DNA of 64,000 nt. Source: Sphingobium sp. YR768 (GTDB taxonomy: Bacteria; Pseudomonadota; Alphaproteobacteria; Sphingomonadales; Sphingomonadaceae). This document shows positions 42,706-59,601 of the stretch, in pieces (the stretch's first letter is position 1; each line of letters opens with the position of its first letter). The stretch lies in NCBI RefSeq assembly GCF_900111125.1, contig NZ_FOGE01000001.1, forward strand, positions 1 through 64,000. The letters are read 5' to 3'. The notes beneath the pieces were generated by a model that had not been told where the DNA came from, ran no database searches, and was given only the letters and a program-made list of their open reading frames with translations. A program made the position numbers and the translations under genes.

Positions 42706-44058
42706 ATGGTTACGCGGCGGACATTTCTGGGCGGCGGCGCAGTGATTGGCGGGGCGATGGGTTTCGCGCTGGCCGGCGGCGAGGATGCGCTGGCGGCGGC
42801 CGGGGCCTCTGGCGATCCGGGCGATGCATGGCCGGTCGATGCGCCCTTCCGCTTCGATGGCGAGATGCACGATTTCACGGGCGCGCAGGCGGCGCTGGGG
42901 CGGCTTTATCGGGTCAATCGCGACTTTGCGACGTTCGACGCGGCCTATTATGGCGTCATGCCGCAGCCGGTGCAGGCATGTTATGAAGCGCATTCGCACT
43001 GGGTGAACCGCAATCACGCACTGTTCCTGCGCAATGCGGCGCCGGACCATCCGCGCGACGTGGAACTGGACAAATCGCGGGCGGCGGTGGCGAAGATGCT
43101 GGGTGCCTCGACCGAAGAGATTGCGCTGGCGGGCGGCGGGACCGAAGCGCTCTATGCGCTGATCGCCAATTATGCGCTGCTCCAACCCGGCGACGCGGTG
43201 ATCTATGCCGATGTCGATTATGACGAGATGCAATTTGCCTGCGACTATCTGGAAAAGAGCCGGGGCGCGCGGATCGTGCGGTTCAGCCTGCCCGAACCGC
43301 ATACGGAGGCGAATATCCTGGCCGCCTATGAGCGGATATTGAAGGATACGCCACGGGCGAAGCTGCTGCTGCTGACCCATTTGTCGAACCGCAACGGGCT
43401 GGTGCCGCCAGTGAAGGCGATCGTCGCCATGGCCAAGGCGCGCGGGGTCGATGTGATTTTGGACAGCGCACAGGCGGTCGGCCACATTCCCTTCACGGTC
43501 GAGGATACGGGCGCGGACTTTATCGGCTTTTCGCTGCATAAATGGCTGGCCGCGCCGCTGGGCACCGGTGGCATCTATATCCGTAAAGACCGCTTGCAGG
43601 ACATATCCCCCTGGCTGGGCAATCGCATCCACGGGCCGGAGGATATTCGCGCCCGCATCCCCACCGGGACCGTCGATTTCGCCGCGAAGCTGACCGTGCC
43701 CCGCGCGATCGCGGTGCATGACGCGATCGGCGGGGAGGCGAAATATCGCCATCTGCTGAAGCTGCGCGACTATTGGGTGGACCGGGTGCGTGACGTGAAG
43801 GGGCTGGAGATCCTGCTGCCGCAGGAAGCCGGACGCTATGGCGCGGTCACGGGCTTCCGCCTGCCGGGCATGACCGGACCGGACGATGCGAAGAAGGCGG
43901 CGAAGCTGTTCCTCGACAAATATCGGCTGCTGGTGGTGGCGAAGGCAGGGCTGGCATCGGGACCGGTGCTGCGGGTGACGCCAGCGCTGTTCAACAACAG
44001 CGCCGAACTCGACCGGCTGGTGGCGGCGATCCGGGCGGAACGGGGATTGTTCGCCTGA
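42706..44058 (+). CDS. Tat-exported class V aminotransferase-fold PLP enzyme
   Basis: About 450 aa. It begins VTRRTFLGGGAVIGGAMG, a clear Tat signal, so the folded PLP enzyme is exported to the periplasm. The class V fold (isopenicillin N epimerase/cysteine desulfurase-like) is shown by LAGGGTEALYALI, THLSNRNGLVPPVKAI, DSAQAVGHIPF and SLHKWLAAPLGTGGIYI with the PLP lysine. The ATG follows GGGGG. It precedes an exported amidohydrolase by 68 bp and lies opposite a LuxR-type gene. A periplasmic PLP enzyme is unusual; some periplasmic relatives modify siderophores such as pyoverdine. Substrate unknown. Confidence 0.83.
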   Translation: MVTRRTFLGGGAVIGGAMGFALAGGEDALAAAGASGDPGDAWPVDAPFRFDGEMHDFTGAQAALGRLYRVNRDFATFDAAYYGVMPQPVQACYEAHSHWVNRNHALFLRNAAPDHPRDVELDKSRAAVAKMLGASTEEIALAGGGTEALYALIANYALLQPGDAVIYADVDYDEMQFACDYLEKSRGARIVRFSLPEPHTEANILAAYERILKDTPRAKLLLLTHLSNRNGLVPPVKAIVAMAKARGVDVILDSAQAVGHIPFTVEDTGADFIGFSLHKWLAAPLGTGGIYIRKDRLQDISPWLGNRIHGPEDIRARIPTGTVDFAAKLTVPRAIAVHDAIGGEAKYRHLLKLRDYWVDRVRDVKGLEILLPQEAGRYGAVTGFRLPGMTGPDDAKKAAKLFLDKYRLLVVAKAGLASGPVLRVTPALFNNSAELDRLVAAIRAERGLFA

Positions 44059-44126
44059 AGATAGGCCGTTGACGGATCAGGCCGTCCGCGCAACCTTGTC
44101 CGCCAGCAGCGGATAAGGGGACGGAC

Positions 44127-45455
44127 ATGAACGGGATGAAGCGCGCCGCATTGGCGCTGGGCGTCGCAGCGATTGCACTGTCGGGCGCATGGGCGGGCGC
44201 CGCGAGCGCGAAGGATGTGGTGGTTCATGCCGGGCGGCTGATCGACGGCACCGGCGCAGCGGCGCGCGACAAGGTTTCCATCCTGATCCATGACGATCGC
44301 ATCACCGCGATCCAGCCCGGCTTCGTGACGCCGCAAGGCGCGGAGATTGTCGACCTGTCGACCAAGACCGTGCTGCCCGGCCTGATCGACACGCATGATC
44401 ATATCACGGCGGGCTGGCACATGGGCGATCCGATCCGCAACAGCGTGACCCGCAGCGACTATGAGGATGCGATCGAGGCGACCGGCTTTGTCCGCGACAC
44501 ATTGCTGGCCGGCTTTACCGCCGTGCGCGATTGCGGCGCCAATACCGCCGTCATCGTCGCGCTGAAGAAATCGATCGACGGCGCGGTCATTCCCGGGCCG
44601 CGCCTGTGGGTGGCCGGTACGCCACTCGGCCCCACCGGCGGCCATGGCGACGCGGTCAATGGATTGCGCACCGAATTTGCCGATATTCCCCATATCGCGG
44701 ACAATATCATCGACAGTCCGGAAGCCGCACGTATCGCGGTGCGACGGCTCAAGCGGGAGGGCGCGGACCTCATCAAGATCATGCCGTCGGGCGGGGTCAT
44801 GTCGATCGGCGACGATCCCACGCACCAGTTGATGACCGACGAGGAGATCAAGGCGGTGATCGACACTGCTCATGCGCTGGGCATGAAGGTGGCGGCCCAT
44901 GCCCATGGCAAGCAGGCGATCGACCACACGATCGCGCTGGGCGTGGATTCGATCGAGCATGGCTCCTATGCCGATGCGGGCAGCTACAAGATCTTCAAGC
45001 AATATGGCGCCTATCTGGTGCCGACGATGCTGGTGGGCGAGCGGGTCTATCAGCGGGCGAAGGAGCATCCCGAGCAACTCAATCCCTCCACCGCCGAAAA
45101 GGCGCTGGTGATCGGCCCACTGCTCCAGAAGAATTTGCGGGACGCCTATGCGGCGGGCGTGAAGATCGCGTTCGGCACCGACACGTTCGGCCTGTCGCGC
45201 CATGGCGAAAATGCGCAGGAATTCGCGCTGATGGTCGGCGCGGGGATGACGCCGATGGACGCGATCAAGGCCGCGACCGGCAATGCCGCCGACCTGCTGG
45301 GCAGCCAGGATGTCGGTACGGTGCAGGCCGGACGCTATGCCGACCTGATCGCGGTGGATGGCGACCCTTTGCGTGACATTCGCCTGCTGGAGACGGTGGG
45401 CTTCGTGATGAAGGGCGGCGCGGTGGTGAAGGCCGGGGGCAAGCCGATAACATGA
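44127..45455 (+). CDS. exported metal-dependent amidohydrolase (imidazolonepropionase/Xaa-Pro dipeptidase-like)
   Basis: About 442 aa with a signal peptide (LALGVAAIALSGAWAGAASA). The amidohydrolase fold shows HDH (H90, H92), DLIKIMPSGG with the carboxylated-Lys position, KVAAHAHG, DSIEHGSYAD and FGTDTFGLSRHG with the last Asp. The C-terminal NAADLLGSQDVGTVQAGRYADLIAVDGDPL is characteristic. Relatives hydrolyse Xaa-Pro, Xaa-Arg or Xaa-Lys dipeptides. It lies between the exported aminotransferase and a siderophore receptor, so it may act on an imported or extracellular peptide. Substrate is inferred from family. Confidence 0.88.
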   Translation: MNGMKRAALALGVAAIALSGAWAGAASAKDVVVHAGRLIDGTGAAARDKVSILIHDDRITAIQPGFVTPQGAEIVDLSTKTVLPGLIDTHDHITAGWHMGDPIRNSVTRSDYEDAIEATGFVRDTLLAGFTAVRDCGANTAVIVALKKSIDGAVIPGPRLWVAGTPLGPTGGHGDAVNGLRTEFADIPHIADNIIDSPEAARIAVRRLKREGADLIKIMPSGGVMSIGDDPTHQLMTDEEIKAVIDTAHALGMKVAAHAHGKQAIDHTIALGVDSIEHGSYADAGSYKIFKQYGAYLVPTMLVGERVYQRAKEHPEQLNPSTAEKALVIGPLLQKNLRDAYAAGVKIAFGTDTFGLSRHGENAQEFALMVGAGMTPMDAIKAATGNAADLLGSQDVGTVQAGRYADLIAVDGDPLRDIRLLETVGFVMKGGAVVKAGGKPIT

Positions 45456-45491
45456 CACGGCGCAACCTACTGCAATAAACCGAAATATATA

Positions 45492-45513
45492 ATTGATAAT
45501 CATTTGCATTGTC
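45492..45513. promoter_or_regulatory. probable Fur box before the siderophore receptor
   Basis: TTGATAATCATTTGCATTG has GATAAT/ATTTGCA Fur-type half-sites in the same orientation as the receptor, about 135 bp before its start. Its match is less symmetric than the site at 22952. Confidence 0.6.
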
Positions 45514-45646
45514 GTTAACTGCTGCAACCGGGAGAGGCGCAGGGGCAGCAAAGAGCCGTGTCCGAAGCGCACCCGTCGTTTCTCGCATCCTGACGAAACG
45601 CGCAGCGCACCCTCTGCCGCCATCATCGATCAGCAGGATGCTTTGC

Positions 45647-47755
45647 ATGACCCGTTCGCACGCCCTTTTCATTCTGATGCTCTCCACTGCCCTGCCACAA
45701 ATGGCACTGGCGCAGGCGCCCGAAGCACAATCGGGCGACGCCGACATTCTGGTCACCGGCCGCGCCGAAAAACTCTATCGCGCGACCGATACGGAGATTG
45801 GCCGGGGCAGCAGCGATCCGCTGGACATTCCGCAATCGGTGCAGGTCATCACCAGCGAACTGATCCGCGATCAGGGTGCGCGCGACATTACCGACCTGTA
45901 TCGCAACGTCGCAGGGATCAGCGCCAGCCAATATGCGACCGTCACCTATCGCGGGTTCCGGCAGGACGGCAATTTCTATGACGGGATGCGCGGCGATCCG
46001 TTTCAGGGCTTTGCCGTGCCCAGCCTGTTCAGCATCGAGCGGGTCGAGTTTCTGAAAGGGCCGGTCGGCATGCTCTATGGCGCCAGCGCGCCGGGCGGCA
46101 TGATCAACTATGTCACCAAGAAGCCGCAGGATGAATTCGCCGCATCGCTGCGCGGGATCGTGGGCAATTATGACCGTTATGGCGGGTCGGGCGAGATTAC
46201 CGGCCCGATCGACAAGGACGGAGTGCTGACCGGTCGCGCCGGCGCCTTTTACGAACATGTCGGCACGGTCCAGCGCAACAGCGACACATCGTCGCTGGTG
46301 CTGGACGGCGGCCTTGGCGTGAAGATCGGGCCGGACACGAAAATGACGGTGCAACTGACCCGCTATGAGCAGGATCTGGCGGGCCGCCTGCGTGGCATTC
46401 CGATCGACGAAGACGGCAACTTCCTGGCGGATCGCACATGGAATCATCTGGAGCCGAGCGACTATATGAAGCTGAACGGCACGGTGGCGCAGATGCGGCT
46501 GGACCATAAGGCCAGCGACGCCCTGTCCTTCAACCTGTCTTCGCGCTGGTTCCGCTACAAGGAAGATCAGGATTATCATGAACCCCGCCCGGTCAGCGAT
46601 ACAGACGGCGACGGCGTGCCCGACACCGTCACGCGCGAATTCCGGCGGCAGCATCGCAACATCGAAGGGGTGACGATCGCCGCCAACATGATCGCGCATG
46701 TTCAGACCGGGCCGCTGCGCCACACGATCGCGGCGGGCGGCGACTGGTATTGGCAACAGTCGCTGTTCGACGGCGTTTCCACCCGCGCGGGGGTGCCGCC
46801 GCTGTCCCTGACCAACCCCGTCTATGGGCTGGTGCCAGTCGGCGGATATGATCTGAGCAACGGATCGGTCGAACGCAGCGACACAAGGTCGCATCGCTAT
46901 GGCCTCTATGCGCAGGATCAGATCGACTGGGGGCGCTTCACGCTGGTCGGTGGCGTGCGGCAGGACTGGTTCGATGATGCGGACCCTGTCACCAATACGG
47001 CCAAGACGTCGGGAAAGCGCACAAGCTGGCGAACTGGCGGCATCTACAAGCCGATGCAGCGGGTGTCGCTTTATGCCAGCTATTCGCAGAGTTTCGAGCC
47101 GCAAGACCCTTCGCGCCAGAGCGCCAGCGTGGGTGGCCCCTTCGCGCCGGTGGCGAGCCGGCAGGTCGAGATCGGCGCCAAGGGGGAATTGCTGGGCGGG
47201 AAATTGCAGCCGACCATCGCGCTTTATCGCATCGTGCGGCGCGGCATCGTGCAGGTCGACCCCGATCTGGCGCCGATCAACGGCGTCGACCAGATGTCGC
47301 CGATCGGCGAAGTGACGAGCAAGGGCATCGAACTGACGCTGGCGGCCGACATCACCCGAGACTGGGTGCTGACCGCCAACTATGCCTATAATGATGCGCG
47401 CATCACCGACAGCGCACCAGGCGCGGCGATCGACAATTCGGTCGGCGGGCGCTTCCCCAATGCGCCCGATCATCAGGCCGGCTTCTGGACCCGCTATCAG
47501 ATCCCGGCGATCGACGCGGCGTTCGCCTTTGGCGGACAATATGTTTCTGGCCAGTTGGCGCGCAGCGGCGCGCATATGAAGGGCTTCACTGTGTTCGATG
47601 GCAGCGTGACCAAGGGGCTGGGCTTTGCCGACCTGATGATCCGCATCGAAAATATCTTCGACAAGACCTATGCCACGTCCGCATTCGACGCACGGCGGGG
47701 CGCGTTCGTCGGACGGGCGCGCACCGTCTTTGCCGAGTTGCGCGTCAATCTTTAA
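45647..47755 (+). CDS. TonB-dependent siderophore receptor (FhuA/FpvA-like)
   Basis: About 702 aa. A signal peptide (LFILMLSTALPQMALAQ) and a TonB-box-like DILVTGRA lead to the plug (DIPQSVQVITSELIRDQGARDITDLYRNVAGIS, FLKGPVGMLYGASAPGGMINYVTKKP) and the barrel (YASYSQSFEPQ, ANYAYNDARITDS). The last residues RTVFAELRVNL are typical of the ferrichrome/hydroxamate receptor group. No N-terminal signalling domain is seen, so it is a simple transporter. ATG 45647 has an AGGA-like site; the longer frame upstream has no signal character. It is preceded by a Fur-like box. It may import the peptide acted on by the neighbouring exported enzymes. Confidence 0.88.
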   Translation: MTRSHALFILMLSTALPQMALAQAPEAQSGDADILVTGRAEKLYRATDTEIGRGSSDPLDIPQSVQVITSELIRDQGARDITDLYRNVAGISASQYATVTYRGFRQDGNFYDGMRGDPFQGFAVPSLFSIERVEFLKGPVGMLYGASAPGGMINYVTKKPQDEFAASLRGIVGNYDRYGGSGEITGPIDKDGVLTGRAGAFYEHVGTVQRNSDTSSLVLDGGLGVKIGPDTKMTVQLTRYEQDLAGRLRGIPIDEDGNFLADRTWNHLEPSDYMKLNGTVAQMRLDHKASDALSFNLSSRWFRYKEDQDYHEPRPVSDTDGDGVPDTVTREFRRQHRNIEGVTIAANMIAHVQTGPLRHTIAAGGDWYWQQSLFDGVSTRAGVPPLSLTNPVYGLVPVGGYDLSNGSVERSDTRSHRYGLYAQDQIDWGRFTLVGGVRQDWFDDADPVTNTAKTSGKRTSWRTGGIYKPMQRVSLYASYSQSFEPQDPSRQSASVGGPFAPVASRQVEIGAKGELLGGKLQPTIALYRIVRRGIVQVDPDLAPINGVDQMSPIGEVTSKGIELTLAADITRDWVLTANYAYNDARITDSAPGAAIDNSVGGRFPNAPDHQAGFWTRYQIPAIDAAFAFGGQYVSGQLARSGAHMKGFTVFDGSVTKGLGFADLMIRIENIFDKTYATSAFDARRGAFVGRARTVFAELRVNL

Positions 47756-48083
47756 GGAGGTGGGCGGCCACTCCCCCGCCCCCCTTCACAAATCCAACAG
47801 ACGCGCCTATATGCGTCAACGAAATCCGGTTCGGACGGTGCATCCAGCGCCCCTGAACCGGCCCTGGATTTTCTGTCGGGTCCCGTACCGCATTGCGCAC
47901 GGTTTCGGGTAGAATGGGCGGAAATCCTGGGATCACAAGACGCTGACAGTGCGGATCGGACAGTCCCGGCCCGCACTTTTTTGCGTGGCGACAAAAGGGC
48001 GAATCACCCCTTTTATCGATCACGCCAGGCTGAATTTTCGCCGGGATGCGAAAAAACGCGACGAATGAAGGCAAGGACAACGC
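47756..48083 (+). other. rpoB leader region with three hairpins
   Basis: This 328-bp gap has no gene. Three stems read in the rpoB direction: CCGGTTC/GAACCGG at 47826-47861, the T-run hairpin at 47948-47982, and AAAAGGG/CCCTTTT at 47993-48014. The layout is that of an attenuated leader, as known between rplL and rpoB in other bacteria. A promoter is probably present, but I cannot place it with confidence. Confidence 0.55.
47948..47982 (+). terminator. T-run hairpin, candidate attenuator before rpoB
   Basis: AGTGCGG and CCGCACT pair around a 16-base loop, followed by six T. It lies about 100 bp before rpoB, so it either ends receptor transcription or attenuates rpoBC. Confidence 0.7.
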
Positions 48084-52244
<4,161 letters not shown>

Positions 52245-52254
52245 GGAAGATCAG

Positions 52255-52368
52255 ATGAAGCGCATGCGCCTCAATGAACCGTTCACACAGCCCCGTTGGG
52301 TTTGGCTGTCGCTGTGCTTTTCATTGATCGTGTCTGCGCTCATCAATCTTGCCAGATCAGTCGGTTAA
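52255..52368 (+). CDS. small single-pass membrane protein between rpoB and rpoC
   Basis: 37 aa: a basic start (MKRMRLNEPF) and one hydrophobic helix (WVWLSLCFSLIVSALINLA) ending RSVG. The ATG lies 10 bp after the rpoB stop with an AAGGA site, and the ORF ends 45 bp before rpoC, so it is on the rpoBC transcript. Such a tiny ORF could be coincidental, but the ribosome site, charge pattern and helix fit a real small protein. I do not recognise a family. Confidence 0.45.
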   Translation: MKRMRLNEPFTQPRWVWLSLCFSLIVSALINLARSVG

Positions 52369-52413
52369 TACCCGACCCGCCCGCCCAGATTTACCCTCCA
52401 GAGGGATTGAAAA

Positions 52414-56700
<4,287 letters not shown>

Positions 56701-56716
56701 GCCCCTTTAAAGCGCG

Positions 56717-56748
56717 GGAGCCGCTTCCTATTTAGGGAGTGGCTCCCA
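56717..56748 (+). other. imperfect hairpin just after rpoC
   Basis: GGGAGCCGCTTCC and GGGAGTGGCTCCC pair with two mismatches around TATTTA, 17 bp after the stop. It may act together with the stronger terminator downstream. Confidence 0.5.
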
Positions 56749-56779
56749 TGCCCGTCGCGCCATAAAGCGCTGACGATAT

Positions 56780-56818
56780 GCCCGCCGGATGCGTTTCGCG
56801 CCCGGCGGGCTTTCTTTT
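56780..56818 (+). terminator. rho-independent terminator of rpoBC
   Basis: GCCCGCCGG and CCGGCGGGC pair around a 13-base loop, followed by TTTCTTTT. It closes the rpoB-rpoC operon. Confidence 0.88.
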
Positions 56819-56922
56819 GCGCGGGCTGGAAAGAAGCCGTCGAAAAATGTCAGAAAGGCGGTTGACGCGCGGAACGTACCCGCCTATCTGCGGCGTCCCA
56901 GGCGCGATACGCGTTGGATCGA

Positions 56923-56996
56923 TGCCCGATCCTCTAATGGTAAGAGAGCGGACTCTGACTCCGTCAATCAAGGTTCGAGTCCTTGTCGGGCATCCA
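56923..56996 (+). tRNA. tRNA-Gln (anticodon CTG)
   Basis: A 74-nt cloverleaf: acceptor TGCCCGA/TCGGGCA, D arm CTC-TAATGGTAA-GAG, anticodon stem GCGGA/TCCGT with loop CTCTGAC (anticodon CTG), T arm CAAGG-TTCGAGT-CCTTG and encoded CCA. It is the last core gene before atypical and phage-related DNA, so it is a possible integration site; no second copy of its 3' end is visible in the window. Confidence 0.95.
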
Positions 56997-57176
56997 AATT
57001 CTCCCACTTAAATAGCTGATTTTGCTACCTTATTCCAAGGCTGGCATTTAACGTTCCCTCATTCGCTCCCTCATCTGTTTCAGATTGCGGGCGATTGGTG
57101 GCGAATGTCGGCGAACTGGGACTCGACCTGAGCCCCGTGTCATCGCATGATGTGAAAATATTCAGGGGGACAATCC

Positions 57177-58256
57177 ATGGCTATTACCGACGTCGCTTCA
57201 TCTCTCAAAGCGCGCGTGCCGTGGGAAGTAGCTCAGAAGATTCTGGAGGGTAATAATTTCCCGCGAGGAATGGGCTGGGAGCGAACGTTAGAGAAGCTGG
57301 CTGAGAGTGATGATCTGCCAGAAACTGGCGAAGGCGACCTCACGGATGCAATGCGGGAGCATATCCTTGCCGGCGAAAAGCTAACCAGGTTTTATAAGGT
57401 ATCGCCTGAAGACGCCGCAGCCCTTCGATCATCCGCTGCGGGACTCACGATCGCCGCCACGAACAAATTTGCTGCGGCTTATCCATTAAACATTTCAGAT
57501 ACCGAAATTGCAGGATCTGGCATTACCAAGCCGGTCCTGGCAGCCGTCGAGATCCGCGATGATGGAACAGCTCTAGTTTTCGCATCCATACGCGCACAAG
57601 AGGTTCGTGAGCCTGTTGATGTATCAGGCGATATGAAAGATGCGCTGGCGGCCTACGAAGAGGTTGTAGGCATCAGGCATATTAAGCGTCAGGCCATGGA
57701 TGTGGTATGGATCCCCGCTGAAGGCGGCACGATTGATGTCCGTATCGATTTCCCGCGCGGCATGTTGATTGAACAGGGGGTTTTCGCGCACGATCAACTG
57801 CGCGAACAGCTATCTTTGCTCATTGGGCAAGACCATCTCGCAGCCCCGGTTAATCTCTTCCCTGTCGTAGATAAACTCTATCGGAATCCGACCGATGGAA
57901 TAGTGGTCGAGCTTGCATTTGGCACTTCAACCGCTTCTTTGAAGCATGAGAAGATGCGGCGGACAGCTATATGCCTGCGGACCGAGACATACCATATGGG
58001 TGGAACCGCTGCTCTCACTGTTCCCATTGAACCCTATCGCATCAGTGTGCAGTGGGACTGCGAACATGGTGGAGTGAGTTCGCGTCCGGAGTTGAGTTTG
58101 CAAGGGCAATTCCGCATGACGCATTTAGTCGATTCACCGTTGAATGAAGCCGTGATTAGGAAGTGCCTCGATACGGACGATTATAACTTCGTGCGCGCGC
58201 GGGTGGAATCCTATATGGATGAGGAAGAGGCTCAAGGATCTGCCCCGGCGGCGTAA
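57177..58256 (+). CDS. unknown protein, first gene of a three-gene putative defence operon
   Basis: About 359 aa, no signal or membrane segment. An N-terminal region of about 60 aa (VAQKILEGNNFPRGMGWERTLEKLAES) looks like a small helical domain. The central and C-terminal parts are mixed alpha/beta with a basic-acidic pattern and one Cys region (WDCEHGG). The last 15 residues are acidic and Ala-rich. I recognise no family. The ATG follows a GGGGGA site. Its stop TAA shares one base with the next start (TAATG). Base composition is less GC-rich than rpoC next door, which suggests transfer. Function unknown; the operon's third gene points to nucleic-acid cleavage. Confidence 0.65.
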   Translation: MAITDVASSLKARVPWEVAQKILEGNNFPRGMGWERTLEKLAESDDLPETGEGDLTDAMREHILAGEKLTRFYKVSPEDAAALRSSAAGLTIAATNKFAAAYPLNISDTEIAGSGITKPVLAAVEIRDDGTALVFASIRAQEVREPVDVSGDMKDALAAYEEVVGIRHIKRQAMDVVWIPAEGGTIDVRIDFPRGMLIEQGVFAHDQLREQLSLLIGQDHLAAPVNLFPVVDKLYRNPTDGIVVELAFGTSTASLKHEKMRRTAICLRTETYHMGGTAALTVPIEPYRISVQWDCEHGGVSSRPELSLQGQFRMTHLVDSPLNEAVIRKCLDTDDYNFVRARVESYMDEEEAQGSAPAA

Positions 58257-58681
58257 TGAGTGAAATCGAAGACATTAAACAAACGATAGAAGCAAGCTGG
58301 CCCGCCCTTCCCGGTGCGGAGCTTTCTATTCGTTTGCTCGATTTTGTCGTTCACCTGCCAGAGCCAGAAACGCGCCTGCTTACCATGCCAATGCTGGCCA
58401 AGGGCATTGGCCTAAAAGGCATCGACGATAATCTGCTGACCGCCATCACCATCCTGATCAGTTCCCGGCTTGAGCTTTTGCAAGCCAGAGCGATGTTTAT
58501 AGAAGATGATGACAGTGAGCACGATTTCGGACCGGCAGATTTAGCCGAGGCCCGGCGCGAGGGCGCCCTCACCCACCCAGAAACCGGTGAAGCAATCCAA
58601 GACTTTGAGGACCGACTATACCCGTTCTTTGTTCCGACAGACCGTTTGAAAGCAATCATGCAGAGTGAGCATGGAGCTTAG
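58256..58681 (+). CDS. unknown small acidic protein, second gene of the three-gene operon
   Basis: About 141 aa. The first 90 residues look helical (RLLDFVVHLP, GIDDNLLTAITILISSRLELLQARAMF). The rest is acidic with DFGPADLAEARREG and THPETGEAIQDFEDRLYPFF. It overlaps the preceding gene by one base and the following gene by 11 bases, so the three products are likely made in fixed ratio. Small acidic proteins in such operons may be adaptors or inhibitors of a toxic partner; that is inference only. No family recognised. Confidence 0.62.
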   Translation: MSEIEDIKQTIEASWPALPGAELSIRLLDFVVHLPEPETRLLTMPMLAKGIGLKGIDDNLLTAITILISSRLELLQARAMFIEDDDSEHDFGPADLAEARREGALTHPETGEAIQDFEDRLYPFFVPTDRLKAIMQSEHGA

Positions 58682-59294
58682 TTTCACCCTCCGCGATCTC
58701 GAAATGATGACGCGAAATAACGAGCCGGATCAGATCCGCGTGGGGATGTGGTTCGCCACCACTCATGACGAACGCCGCAAGCTGGTCGAGCGTGCGATTG
58801 ACTGGGTATCGTTGGAATTCACGAGGACGCGGCAAGATCGCCAGGATCGGACGGAAGATGCCCTTACCGGTGATGTCGTAACGGCTCTCAAAGCCATGGG
58901 CTTCCAGGCCAATCACGACACCAAGATTGGTGGGCACTGTGACCTCATCATCGAAGCAGCGGGCAACTTCATGTGGCTGGGCGAGGCAAAGATCCATGGG
59001 GCATACGACTGGCTGGTAAGCGGTTTTCAGCAACTCGATACACGGTATGCAATGGCTCTCCCCGGACAGGATCACGGCGGGATGATCATCTTTTGCTACA
59101 ATAAGAACACCAAGGCGCTGATGGATGAGTGGTGCAACAGGCTGCGCGCCGCACGTGCAGACGTAGAAGGCGGGTTCGATGAGGAGGCTCCTTTAGTCCT
59201 TCGAACGCGCCATATTCACCAAGCCACCGGCCTGCCCTTTAATGTAAGACACACTCCAATATCATTGAATTTCGAGCCAGCAGATAAACGCTGA
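58671..59294 (+). CDS. probable PD-(D/E)XK-type nuclease, third gene of the operon
   Basis: About 207 aa. HCDLIIEAAGNFMWLGEAKIHGAYDWL has the Asp...Glu-x-Lys arrangement of a PD-(D/E)XK nuclease core: D in CDLII, E and K in GEAK. A preceding helix with an acidic residue (TEDALTGDVVTALKAMGF) and QQLDTRYA after it match the Mrr/RecB-like order. It probably cleaves DNA or RNA. The ATG at 58671 overlaps the second gene by 11 bp; a GTG at 58665 is an alternative. It is the only recognisable activity of the unit. Fold assignment is by motif, so it needs a structure or profile comparison. Confidence 0.65.
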   Translation: MELSFTLRDLEMMTRNNEPDQIRVGMWFATTHDERRKLVERAIDWVSLEFTRTRQDRQDRTEDALTGDVVTALKAMGFQANHDTKIGGHCDLIIEAAGNFMWLGEAKIHGAYDWLVSGFQQLDTRYAMALPGQDHGGMIIFCYNKNTKALMDEWCNRLRAARADVEGGFDEEAPLVLRTRHIHQATGLPFNVRHTPISLNFEPADKR

Positions 59295-59601
59295 CGGGGC
59301 ATTGCCTCCGCTCAATAGATCATGAGCAACCACAGCTTATGGCAGTGACAAACGCGGGGAGAGTAGTAGGCACTAAGGGCGCGATGCGCCTCTACGCCGC
59401 CTCCTGACCATCTTCACCTGCTGCTCGGCTTATTCGGCAATTCCCGAAAAACACTGCCAGAGGGTGACGAAACCCCATATCCCAGCACGCGACATGGCCG
59501 AACGCCCGGAAATCTTGCGGTAGTTGACCGGCGCGGAAAAAGGTTGGGATCGCCAACATTAATGGGTGAAGGAGGTCGGGATATGTCGCTTTGCGGGGGC
59601 C
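59295..59601. other. gene-free stretch after the putative defence operon
   Basis: This 307-base stretch contains no ORF with a credible start and ribosome site. It has no RNA gene and no clear hairpin-T terminator that I can see. A GGAGG-ATG near 59582 opens only a 13-codon frame. Confidence 0.5.

Noticed and set aside
56970..57000. tRNA-Gln 3' end as an attachment site.
   Set aside because: No second copy of this sequence is visible in the window, so it is kept only as a hypothesis.
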